This document shows, piece by piece, positions 9,160-17,149 of a stretch of DNA of 52,004 bases (within the stretch, counting starts at the first letter, position 1; each line of letters begins with the position of its first letter). The notes beneath the pieces are model-generated. The model was not told where the DNA came from. It searched no databases and saw nothing but the letters and a program-made list of their open reading frames with translations. Made by a program: the position numbers and the translations under genes. The DNA comes from an uncultured Prochlorococcus sp. (lineage in GTDB: Bacteria > Cyanobacteriota > Cyanobacteriia > PCC-6307 > Cyanobiaceae), in contig CACGDL010000006.1 of the NCBI GenBank assembly GCA_902571795.1, forward strand, positions 1 through 52,004. The letters are read 5' to 3'.

Positions 9160-10626
9160 ATGAAATACAAAATTAAAAATATTTGTTGTATCGGAGCCGG
9201 ATATGTTGGTGGTCCTACAATGGCAGTTATTGCAGATAAATGTCCAAACATTAATGTAGAAGTAATAGATATTAATAAAGAGAGAATTGATGACTGGAAT
9301 AATAAAGATTTTGAGAAATTACCTGTTTATGAACCTGGCCTCGCAGAAATAGTAAAGAGATGCAGAGGCAGAAATTTACATTTCTCAAATTTATTGGAGG
9401 AAAAAATCAAAAATGCAGATATGGTTTTCATATCTGTAAACACACCCACAAAAACAAAAGGGGTGGGGGCAGGAAAAGCTAGCGATTTAAAGTGGGTAGA
9501 AGTATGTGCTCGCCAAGTTGCACAGTTTGCTAGAGGTCATACAATTGTTGTTGAAAAAAGCACTCTTCCAGTTCGTACTGCCGAAGTAATTAAATCAATT
9601 CTAGAATCATCACAAAGTTCAACTTTAAACTTTAGCAATAATCCTTCTTTTGATGTTTTATCAAATCCAGAATTTCTTTCTGAAGGGACCGCAATTAATG
9701 ATCTAACAAACCCTGATAGGGTATTAATTGGTGGAGACAGAAAAGATGCAATAGAAGCATTATGCGAAGTTTACAGAAATTGGGTATCAGAGGAAAAAAT
9801 ACTCAAAACTAATGTATGGAGCAGCGAATTAGCTAAATTAACTGCAAACGCATTTCTAGCTCAAAGGATTAGTTCAATTAACTCAATAAGCGCATTATGC
9901 GAGGCTACTGGAGCTGATGTCAGAGAAGTATCCAGAGCAATAGGCTCGGATAATAGAATTGGTTCTAAATTTTTAGATTCAGGTCCTGGCTTTGGAGGCA
10001 GTTGCTTTAAAAAAGATATACTGAATCTTGTTTACTTGTCTGAATATTTTGGCTTACCTGAAGTGGGAGACTTTTGGAAAGGAGTTGTAGAGTTAAACAG
10101 TTGGCATCAACATAGAATCTCAAAATTAGTTGTAAAAAACCTCTTTGGGACAGTCTCTGGTAAAAAAATATCCATTTTGGGTTTTGCATTTAAGGCTAAT
10201 ACAAATGATACAAGGGAATCAGCAGCAATTAATATTTGCCATGATCTTTTAGAAGAGGGCGCTATTCTCAGCATTCATGACCCTAAAGTAGAAAAATGGC
10301 AAATAAGCAAAGATTTAGGAAGTAAATATTTAAATCCAATAAATAATGATTATATAAATGAAAATAATAATTCTAATATTAGTGAATGGTCTTTTTGTAG
10401 CACAATATATCAAGCAGTAAAAGGCAGCGACGCAATTTTAATTTTAACTGAATGGGATGAATATTCATTTATAGATTGGGAAAGAGTTTCTAAAATGATG
10501 AGACATCCTGCTTGGGTTTTTGATGCAAGATCAATTACTAAACCAGAACAAGTTATAAAATTCGGCTTAAATTTATGGCGTATTGGTGATGGATATGAAA
10601 GACCTACTGGTGATATTAAAATTTAA
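9160..10626 (+). CDS. ugd: UDP-glucose 6-dehydrogenase
   Basis: Oxidises UDP-glucose to UDP-glucuronate with two NAD+. The 488-residue protein starts with the dinucleotide motif CIGAGYVGGPTMAVIADKCP and has LPVYEPGLAEIVKRC, EKSTLPVRTAEVIK and LSNPEFLSEGTAINDL. The catalytic cysteine lies in GPGFGGSCFKKDILNL. The form of these motifs and the 488-residue length resemble the animal and plant type of UGDH rather than the shorter 390-residue bacterial type. The C-terminus RIGDGYERPTGDIKI is family-like. The product can feed the UDP-glucuronate 4-epimerase-type enzyme at 11734-12759. The next gene follows 12 bases later. Confidence 0.93.
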   Translation: MKYKIKNICCIGAGYVGGPTMAVIADKCPNINVEVIDINKERIDDWNNKDFEKLPVYEPGLAEIVKRCRGRNLHFSNLLEEKIKNADMVFISVNTPTKTKGVGAGKASDLKWVEVCARQVAQFARGHTIVVEKSTLPVRTAEVIKSILESSQSSTLNFSNNPSFDVLSNPEFLSEGTAINDLTNPDRVLIGGDRKDAIEALCEVYRNWVSEEKILKTNVWSSELAKLTANAFLAQRISSINSISALCEATGADVREVSRAIGSDNRIGSKFLDSGPGFGGSCFKKDILNLVYLSEYFGLPEVGDFWKGVVELNSWHQHRISKLVVKNLFGTVSGKKISILGFAFKANTNDTRESAAINICHDLLEEGAILSIHDPKVEKWQISKDLGSKYLNPINNDYINENNNSNISEWSFCSTIYQAVKGSDAILILTEWDEYSFIDWERVSKMMRHPAWVFDARSITKPEQVIKFGLNLWRIGDGYERPTGDIKI

Positions 10627-10638
10627 TTATTTAAAATA

Positions 10639-11730
10639 ATGCAATCAGAAATAGATATCAAATTTTTAAGTTACGGGTTGATCTCTTGTTTAGTTTCATT
10701 ATTTTTAACATTAAAATTAATACCTTTAATAAAAAGCTTTGCTTTAAAAAACAATATTATCGACATACCTAATAATAGAAAACAAAAAAAATCCATAACT
10801 ATAAGAATTGGCGGTTTAGGTATTATATTTCCATATTTGTTATCAATTTTTATAATTGTAATGATAAATATTTTTTTCAATTTTTTTAGTATTGATTATA
10901 AATTTATTTCAATATTTTTATTAAGTTCATTAGCGTTTTTCTCTCTTGGCTTTATTGATGACTTAAAAAATCTTTCACCTTTAATGAGATTGGTAACTCA
11001 ATTTTTGATTGCCTCTTTAATATGGTTAAATGGCATCAAAATTAATTATTTAAATTTCCCATTTATAAATAATGAGATACAAATATTATTGCCAACAGGA
11101 ATAAGTTTACTAATAACAATTTTCTGGATAGTTGGTATCGTTAATTCTATTAACTGGCTTGATGGTATTGATGGTTTAGCTATTGGAATTATTATTATTT
11201 GCAATTTTACTTTTTTGCTATTTATTCTCGCGAAGGCAAATTGCACATTATTTATATTAATCTGTTCACTTTTAGGGGCCTCAATAGCCTTCTTAAGATT
11301 TAATTCATTTCCATCAAAAATCCTAATGGGTGATGGAGGCTCATATTTCTTAGGCATCAATATCGCCTTATTTTCATTAACTATTTTTAATAGTTCAAAT
11401 CATAATATCTATAGCGAAGTATTATTTTACGACTTAATGACACCTTTTTTAATACTGGCATTACCAATATTAGATTCAATAAGAGTATGCTTAGATAGAA
11501 TTAGAAACGGTTATTCTCCTTTTTTCCCAGATAGAAGTCACATACACCATAAATTGATAAAATTTGGCTTCTCTGAAGAAAGCACTTTAAATATAATACT
11601 TATAATAAGTTTCATATTTTCTCTTAGTGCTTTAATTATTAATAATGCAGATATTAAATCTATAATAATAATTTTATTGACTCAAATTACGTTAAAAAAG
11701 ATAATAACCTTTAAGCGAGGAAAAATTTAA
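10639..11730 (+). CDS. WecA/MraY-family undecaprenyl-phosphate sugar-1-phosphate transferase
   Basis: Starts polysaccharide repeat-unit assembly by moving a phospho-HexNAc from UDP-HexNAc to undecaprenyl phosphate. A 363-residue polytopic protein with about ten membrane segments. It has the family motifs IRIGGLGI, GFIDDLKNLSPLMRL (the D-D Mg site, about residue 110), NSINWLDGIDGLAIG (about 175), LMGDGGSYFLGINIAL (about 235) and the histidine motif DRSHIHHKLIKFG (about 297). It lies 12 bases after ugd, so the two are probably one transcript, and it converges on the 11734 gene with 3 bases between stops. GlcNAc is the likely sugar but is not provable here. Confidence 0.88.
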   Translation: MQSEIDIKFLSYGLISCLVSLFLTLKLIPLIKSFALKNNIIDIPNNRKQKKSITIRIGGLGIIFPYLLSIFIIVMINIFFNFFSIDYKFISIFLLSSLAFFSLGFIDDLKNLSPLMRLVTQFLIASLIWLNGIKINYLNFPFINNEIQILLPTGISLLITIFWIVGIVNSINWLDGIDGLAIGIIIICNFTFLLFILAKANCTLFILICSLLGASIAFLRFNSFPSKILMGDGGSYFLGINIALFSLTIFNSSNHNIYSEVLFYDLMTPFLILALPILDSIRVCLDRIRNGYSPFFPDRSHIHHKLIKFGFSEESTLNIILIISFIFSLSALIINNADIKSIIIILLTQITLKKIITFKRGKI

Positions 11731-11733
11731 TTT

Positions 11734-12759
11734 TTAATTATAATTATAAAATTCCTTAAACCAATTTACAAATTCCTTGATTCCATACTTGATATTTGTT
11801 TGAGGTCTAAATTTAATCCATTTCTCTAATTTAGATGTATCAGATATTGTTTCTTTTACATCTCCAGGTTGCATAGGAAGAAATTCTTTAGTTGCTACTT
11901 TTCCTAGTGCATCTTCGATGGCAGAAATATATTCCATTAATGTTACTGGATTAGAATTACCTATATTAAAGATTTCGTAAGGTGCCCAACTACAAGATGG
12001 ATCATTTTGTTTTTTATTAAATTCTTTATTAGCTACTGGTGTTTTGTTGATCAATCTAAGCAAACTTTCTACAACATCATCAATATAAGTAAAATCTCTC
12101 AACATATTTCCATTATTAAATACTTTAATAGGCTTATTCTCTAAAATAGATTTAGTAAACATAAACAAAGCCATATCAGGTCTCCCCCATGGGCCATAAA
12201 CAGTAAAGAACCTTAAGCCAGTTGTTGGTAATTGATATAAATGAGAATAAGTATGAGCGAATAATTCATTAGCTCTTTTGGTAGCAGCATAAAGACTTAC
12301 TGGATGAACAGCATTATGTATTTCTTTAAATGGGAAATTGACGCTACCTCCATAAACCGAGCTACTACTTGCATATAAAAGATGTTTTATATTGTTATCT
12401 TTAGAAGCTTCAAGAATATTTTTGAAGCCGATAATATTTGAATCTAAATATGCTTGTGGATTTTCCAATGAATATCTAACTCCTGCTTGAGCCGCGAGAT
12501 TTACAACAAATTGAGGTTTAAATTTATCAAATATCTTATTTATCTCTAAACTATTTTCAAGATCAATAGTAAAAAAATTAAAACTTGCATCAATAATTTT
12601 TGCTTTTTTTTCTAATATGGCTAATCTACTTTTTTTTAAATTTTTATCGTAATAAGAATTTAAATTATCAATTCCAATAATTTGATTATTCTTAGAAATA
12701 AGCCTATTACATAAATGAAATCCAATAAATCCTGCAGCGCCCGTAACTAATATTCTCAT
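11734..12759 (-). CDS. NAD-dependent epimerase, UDP-glucuronate 4-epimerase type
   Basis: A 341-residue extended SDR starting MRILVTGAAGFIGFHLCNRL, followed by the subgroup-typical IGIDNLNSYYDKNLKKSRL, LAAQAGVRYSLENPQAYLDS, YASSSSVYGG, the catalytic YAATK and LRFFTVYGPWGRPDMALF. This pattern is that of CapI/LpsL-type enzymes turning UDP-glucuronate into UDP-galacturonate. The substrate can come from the nearby ugd product. The frame starts at ATG 12759 and is separated from the 12848 gene by 88 bases in the same direction. Confidence 0.88.
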   Translation of the reverse strand: MRILVTGAAGFIGFHLCNRLISKNNQIIGIDNLNSYYDKNLKKSRLAILEKKAKIIDASFNFFTIDLENSLEINKIFDKFKPQFVVNLAAQAGVRYSLENPQAYLDSNIIGFKNILEASKDNNIKHLLYASSSSVYGGSVNFPFKEIHNAVHPVSLYAATKRANELFAHTYSHLYQLPTTGLRFFTVYGPWGRPDMALFMFTKSILENKPIKVFNNGNMLRDFTYIDDVVESLLRLINKTPVANKEFNKKQNDPSCSWAPYEIFNIGNSNPVTLMEYISAIEDALGKVATKEFLPMQPGDVKETISDTSKLEKWIKFRPQTNIKYGIKEFVNWFKEFYNYN

Positions 12760-12847
12760 ACAATTACTTTACTAACAAATCACCTTAAAATAAACCTTAT
12801 ATTGAATTATGTATAAATATAATATTTATATCTTTATAAGACTGTAA

Positions 12848-14155
12848 CTATAGTCTTATATCAGATTGATCTTTATCAAATACTGATTGCAAATCAAAAA
12901 ACGAATGATTTGATTTACCAAAACTTCTAATATATTCAACACCTTTATTTAAATATATTTTATGAGGAACTGCAAAAATGATTCCATCATAATATTGTTT
13001 AGGCGGATCTTTTATTAATGCTATATTATATTTTTTCAAGACATCCTTACTATCTACATAGTCATCAGTTAAATCAACTTTACAGTTGTATTTAATTAAA
13101 GATTTAAAGAGATCAAAAACCTTGCTATTTCTAATATCATTACAATCTTTTTTAAAAGAAACTCCAATAATTAGTATTTTGTGTTTACTCATGCCAGTCC
13201 TAACTTTAATTAAATCCACAAATCTCTTTGCAGCATAATTGGCCATTGAATCGTTAATTTCCCTTCCAGAACTTATAATTAATGATTTATATTTTAATTT
13301 TTCACATAAAAAAGTCATATAATATGGATCAACTCCTATACAGTGTCCTCCTACTAATCCTGGTTGATATTTATGAAAATTCCATTTGGTTGCTGCAGCT
13401 TTGAAAACATCATTTGAATCAATATTTATGTTATTAAAAATCTTTGCGAGTTCATTAAAAAGTGCAATATTTACATCTCTTTGTATATTTTCAATAACTT
13501 TTGCAGCTTCTGCAACTTTTATTGAATCTGCTTTATATGTTCCGGCTTTAATAACAGAGGAATAAAGGTTATCAATAAATTCTGCAGATTCTTCATTACT
13601 TCCACTCGTAACTTTAATAATATCGGAAACGGTTTTTTCTTTATCACCAGGGTTTATTCTTTCTGGCGAGTAACCCAGAAAAAAATCTCTATTTAAAGTT
13701 AAATTACTTTTTCTTAAAATCAAAGGTAAACATATTTCTTCTGTAGCGCCTGGATATACTGTGGATTCATAAATAATTACACTATTCTTTTGTAAGTAAT
13801 TTGAGACTAATTTAGTAGCGTTAATAAGGCAAGAAAAATCAGGTTTATTGTTTATATCAACAGGAGTTGGAACTGCGATAATAAATACATTGACTTCTAG
13901 TAATTTTTTTTCATTACTAGTATATGAAATATTTTTATTAGATAAGTTATAAGATTCAATATCTTTATTTCTATCAAAATTATTTTGCAATTCATTAATC
14001 CTTTTTTTTTGCAGGTCGAATCCTATGACTTTATATTTTGAAGCAAAAGTTAAGGCTAGTGGTAAACCTACATATCCCATTCCAATTACAGCAATCGTAA
14101 AATTTTTACTCTGCAAAAGACTTTTTAAATTATAATTTTTCAAATTAGCAATCAA
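12848..14155 (-). CDS. UDP-N-acetyl-hexosamine 6-dehydrogenase (WbpA/TviB type)
   Basis: Oxidises C6 of a UDP-HexNAc to the uronic acid. The 435 residues show IAVIGMGYVGLPLALTFASK, ESTVYPGATEEICLP, YSPERINPGDKEKTVSDI and the catalytic-cysteine motif GLVGGHCIGVDPYYMTF. That set is characteristic of the UDP-GlcNAc/GalNAc dehydrogenase branch and differs clearly from the UDP-glucose dehydrogenase at 9160. The start appears to be TTG at 14155, as no in-frame ATG precedes the Rossmann motif. It faces away from the nonulosonate operon over a 318-base gap. Confidence 0.9.
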   Translation of the reverse strand: MIANLKNYNLKSLLQSKNFTIAVIGMGYVGLPLALTFASKYKVIGFDLQKKRINELQNNFDRNKDIESYNLSNKNISYTSNEKKLLEVNVFIIAVPTPVDINNKPDFSCLINATKLVSNYLQKNSVIIYESTVYPGATEEICLPLILRKSNLTLNRDFFLGYSPERINPGDKEKTVSDIIKVTSGSNEESAEFIDNLYSSVIKAGTYKADSIKVAEAAKVIENIQRDVNIALFNELAKIFNNINIDSNDVFKAAATKWNFHKYQPGLVGGHCIGVDPYYMTFLCEKLKYKSLIISSGREINDSMANYAAKRFVDLIKVRTGMSKHKILIIGVSFKKDCNDIRNSKVFDLFKSLIKYNCKVDLTDDYVDSKDVLKKYNIALIKDPPKQYYDGIIFAVPHKIYLNKGVEYIRSFGKSNHSFFDLQSVFDKDQSDIRL

Positions 14156-14473
14156 ATTCGTTAATTAAAAACGATTTTACATCAAATTAGTGTTTAGATA
14201 CTTGATTAAAATAATTAAAAATAATTTTTAAGAAATTAAATTTTCAAAACTTGTAATCTTTTCTTTTAGTTCTTATAAAAATTTTAAAATTGGAAATGAA
14301 TCCTTAAAAGTTATAAATTTTTTCTAAAAATATAAAGAAATTTTTTTCCCAGGAAAAATATTGGACTTAGTGAAATTATTTATTATTTTGTTTTCATATA
14401 ATTATAACTTTTTATAAAAAATATTATTAAAGATATTATATCTATTAAGGTTAAGGGACTATAAAGTTGATTT
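14156..14473. promoter_or_regulatory. Divergent AT-rich intergenic region with candidate promoters
   Basis: No coding frame is seen in these 318 bases. On the plus strand a TATAAT lies at 14397-14402 and a TATTAT at 14434-14439, both suitably placed to serve the operon starting at 14474. An AGGGA-like stretch precedes the ATG by about 15 bases. A T-run/CCCAGG/A-run at about 14339-14359 looks like an inverted repeat but leaves too small a loop to call a terminator. Confidence 0.4.
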
Positions 14474-15502
14474 ATGAAAAAATATGAAAAGACAAAAATA
14501 CTTGTTATTGGATCAGGCTCTATTGGAACAAGACATATTGAAAATCTTTCCAAAATAATAGAAAAAGTAACAGTTTACAGTTATAGAAAAAAACAATTAT
14601 TTAAAAGTTCAGGGAACATAGAATTAGTTAGAAACCTTGATGATGCTATTAATAAGAGTGATGGAGTAATAATTGCAAATAGAACAGATAAACATGTTGA
14701 AGTTGCCATGAAAGCTATAAAAGAAAACAAAAATTTATTTATAGAAAAACCAATAAGTAACTCTATGAAAAATATTAATCTTTTAAAAGAAATAGGTATT
14801 AAAAATAAAATTATTATTGAGACAGGATTTATGTTGAGATTTCATCCAAATTTAATCAAATTAAAAGAGTTTTTGAATAAAAATCAATTTGGTGAAATTC
14901 ATTATGCAAGAGTTTCAGTTGGGCAGTATCTTCCAGATTGGAGACCAGGCGTAGATTATAGGCAAGGTTATGGTGCTAAGAAAGATTGGGGAGGAGGTGT
15001 TACTTTAGATTTAATACATGAAATAGATCTAGTATGTTGGCTTTTTGGTAGTGTTAATAAGGTATCCGCAATGTTCCGATATAGCAAAAAACTTGAAATA
15101 GAAACAGAATCTGTTTCGCAAATAAATCTAAGGATGCAATCTGGAGTTTTAGTTCAAATTAATCTTGATTACTTAAGGCCTAGTTATGGAAGATTTACGG
15201 AAATAGTTACAGAAAAAGGAGTCATATCATGGGATTATTTATCTGGTAATGTTATTTATGAAGATTCAAATAAAGTAAAAACTATTCTTCATAAAGTTGA
15301 TAAAGATTTCACAAGAAATAACATGTATATGGATGAAATAAAGCACTTTATAAGTTCAATAAATGGAAATAATCTTTTAAAAGCTTCAAATATTCAAGAT
15401 GCGGAAAAAGCTATCAGGGTAGCTTTCTCTGCACATCTTTCTAATAAGAAAAACAAATTTATAAATCCCAATGAAATCAAAGAAGACTTTTTTGTAAATT
15501 AA
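14474..15502 (+). CDS. Gfo/Idh/MocA family NAD(P)-dependent oxidoreductase
   Basis: A 342-residue two-domain dehydrogenase. The Rossmann part starts ILVIGSGSIGTRHIENL and contains the family E-K-P motif in NLFIEKPISNS at about residue 93. The C-terminal alpha/beta domain has GGGVTLDLIHEIDLVCWLFG, where the D...H pair is typical of sugar-oxidising members. As first gene of the nonulosonate operon, 6 bases ahead of the neuA-like gene, it probably oxidises or reduces a sugar or nucleotide-sugar intermediate. PtmF-like genes of legionaminic acid loci belong to the same broad family, but I cannot assign that function from motifs alone. Confidence 0.85.
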   Translation: MKKYEKTKILVIGSGSIGTRHIENLSKIIEKVTVYSYRKKQLFKSSGNIELVRNLDDAINKSDGVIIANRTDKHVEVAMKAIKENKNLFIEKPISNSMKNINLLKEIGIKNKIIIETGFMLRFHPNLIKLKEFLNKNQFGEIHYARVSVGQYLPDWRPGVDYRQGYGAKKDWGGGVTLDLIHEIDLVCWLFGSVNKVSAMFRYSKKLEIETESVSQINLRMQSGVLVQINLDYLRPSYGRFTEIVTEKGVISWDYLSGNVIYEDSNKVKTILHKVDKDFTRNNMYMDEIKHFISSINGNNLLKASNIQDAEKAIRVAFSAHLSNKKNKFINPNEIKEDFFVN

Positions 15503-15508
15503 AAAAAC

Positions 15509-16216
15509 ATGAACATTTTATGTGTTATAGGCGCAAGAGGCGGATCTAAAGGCGTCAAAGGGAAAAACATAAGAGATTTACTTGGCAAACCTATGATTGC
15601 ATGGTCAATAGAACAAGCCAAAGAATGTCCTCTTATAAATAAAGTTGTTGTTTCAACTGATTCAATTGATATAGCTAAAATAGCTAAAAATTACAAAGCC
15701 GATGTCCCCTTTATTAGGCCAAAATCATTAGCAAAAGATTCATCGGGAAAATGGGAAGTATGGCAACATGCACTTACTGAATGTGAAAGATTATTTAATG
15801 AGACCTATGATATATTCGTTGACTTAGATTGCACTTCTCCATTAAGAGAAATAGATGATATAAATAAAGCAATTTCTTTGTTTCAAAAATCAAATGTTGA
15901 TGCTGTTTTTTCAATTTGTGAGTCAAGAAAAAATCCTTACTTCAATATGGTTGAATATGAAAATAATCATTTAAAAGTTGTAAAAGAAAGAGAAAAATTA
16001 ATATTATGTCGTCAAAATGCCCCTATCGTTTATGATCACGTTGCTTCAATATATGTAGTTGATCCAAACTACTTAAAAAAAGCAAAAAGTTTATTGGAAG
16101 GAAATGTAATAGGTTATGATATCGGGGTAAATAAAGGTATTGATCTTGATACTGAATTTGATTATGAAATAATAAAATATCTTATGTCTAAGAAATATAG
16201 CAATTTTGATAAATGA
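15509..16216 (+). CDS. neuA: Acylneuraminate cytidylyltransferase (NeuA/LegF-like)
   Basis: Activates a nonulosonic acid with CTP to its CMP form. The 235 residues start with the family signature IGARGGSKGVKGKNIRDLLG (about 7-26), followed by PMIAWSIEQA, VVSTDSIDIAKIA, DLDCTSPLRE (metal-binding region) and GYDIGVNKGIDLDTEFDYEI. It is a one-domain enzyme of normal bacterial size. It overlaps the following dehydrogenase gene by four bases (ATGA), so translation is likely coupled. neuB- and neuC-like genes downstream support a nonulosonate rather than a Kdo substrate; the exact sugar is not readable. Confidence 0.88.
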   Translation: MNILCVIGARGGSKGVKGKNIRDLLGKPMIAWSIEQAKECPLINKVVVSTDSIDIAKIAKNYKADVPFIRPKSLAKDSSGKWEVWQHALTECERLFNETYDIFVDLDCTSPLREIDDINKAISLFQKSNVDAVFSICESRKNPYFNMVEYENNHLKVVKEREKLILCRQNAPIVYDHVASIYVVDPNYLKKAKSLLEGNVIGYDIGVNKGIDLDTEFDYEIIKYLMSKKYSNFDK

Positions 16217-17142
16217 TATTATCAATATTATACTTAGGTCCTAAAGAATTTTTGCCAATATTGAAAGGCAAGATTAAAAATATAAATTGGATTTTTTATC
16301 AAAATATTCAAGATATTTATAATAATGCAAATAATATTATTGCAATTTTAGATGCCTCAATGAAATTAGAATTTAGAGAAGAATTATTAAAAAAATTATC
16401 TTCTTTAAAGGTTTTTGTCACGGCTACAACTGGTTCAAATCATATAGATGAAAATTACTTAAAAGGTCAAAAAATTCCTCTTTTAACATTGAGGGGTGAA
16501 AAAACTTTCTTACAGAATATTACTCCTGCCGCGGAACATTCATGGCTTCTTTTGTTAATGTGCGCAAGACAAATAAGGCCTGTTTTTGATGATATAGAAA
16601 ATGGAATTTGGGACAGAAATAAACATCCTGGGACTATGCTAAATGGGAAAACTCTAGGAATAATTGGTTGTGGAAGGATTGGCCAATGGATGGCAAAATA
16701 TGGTAACACTTTTGGAATGAAATGCTTAGGATATGATCCATTATTAAAAAAATTTCCTGATAATATACATTCTTGTAATTTAAATGAGCTTTTAAAAAAA
16801 TCTGACTTCGTTTCTTTACATGTCAATTATGATGAAAATTTAGAAAAATTCATTGGAGAAAAGGAATTTAATTTAATGAAAAAAGGTTCTGTATTTATTA
16901 ATACTTCAAGAGGGGGTTTAACAGATGAAGAAGCTTTACTTGAAAAAGTTAAAGACGGCCACTTAAGTGCTGTAGGATTAGATGTATTGGCAGATGAGCC
17001 TTTCATTGAAAAAAGCAAACTTTTAAAAAATTACCAAAAATATAAGAACATAATTATTACTCCTCATATAGGAGGATTTAGTCCTGATGCATTATTAAAA
17101 GTTTTTGATTTTTGCTGTGAAAGAATAAAAAATAATATCTAA
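16213..17142 (+). CDS. D-isomer-specific 2-hydroxyacid dehydrogenase
   Basis: A 309-residue NAD-dependent dehydrogenase of the phosphoglycerate/lactate family. The nucleotide motif is LGIIGCGRIGQWMAKYG (about residues 151-167). The catalytic Arg lies in FINTSRGGLTDEEALL, the Glu in LDVLADEPF and the His in IITPHIGGFSPDA. The first 100 residues are the usual flavodoxin-like substrate domain, somewhat divergent. It overlaps the neuA-like gene by four bases and is followed 7 bases later by the thiamine-diphosphate enzyme. A 2-hydroxyacid dehydrogenase is not a standard part of sialic or legionaminic acid synthesis, so its role here is open. Confidence 0.88.
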   Translation: MILSILYLGPKEFLPILKGKIKNINWIFYQNIQDIYNNANNIIAILDASMKLEFREELLKKLSSLKVFVTATTGSNHIDENYLKGQKIPLLTLRGEKTFLQNITPAAEHSWLLLLMCARQIRPVFDDIENGIWDRNKHPGTMLNGKTLGIIGCGRIGQWMAKYGNTFGMKCLGYDPLLKKFPDNIHSCNLNELLKKSDFVSLHVNYDENLEKFIGEKEFNLMKKGSVFINTSRGGLTDEEALLEKVKDGHLSAVGLDVLADEPFIEKSKLLKNYQKYKNIIITPHIGGFSPDALLKVFDFCCERIKNNI

Positions 17143-17149
17143 ATTTAAA

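Noticed and set aside
11046-11360. Minus-strand 104-codon frame inside the WecA-type gene
   Set aside because: It is antisense to well-conserved WecA motifs and has no own homology signal.
14339-14359. Hairpin-like T-run/CCCAGG/A-run as a terminator
   Set aside because: The loop between the arms would be only about two bases, and it lies between divergent genes where a terminator is not expected.
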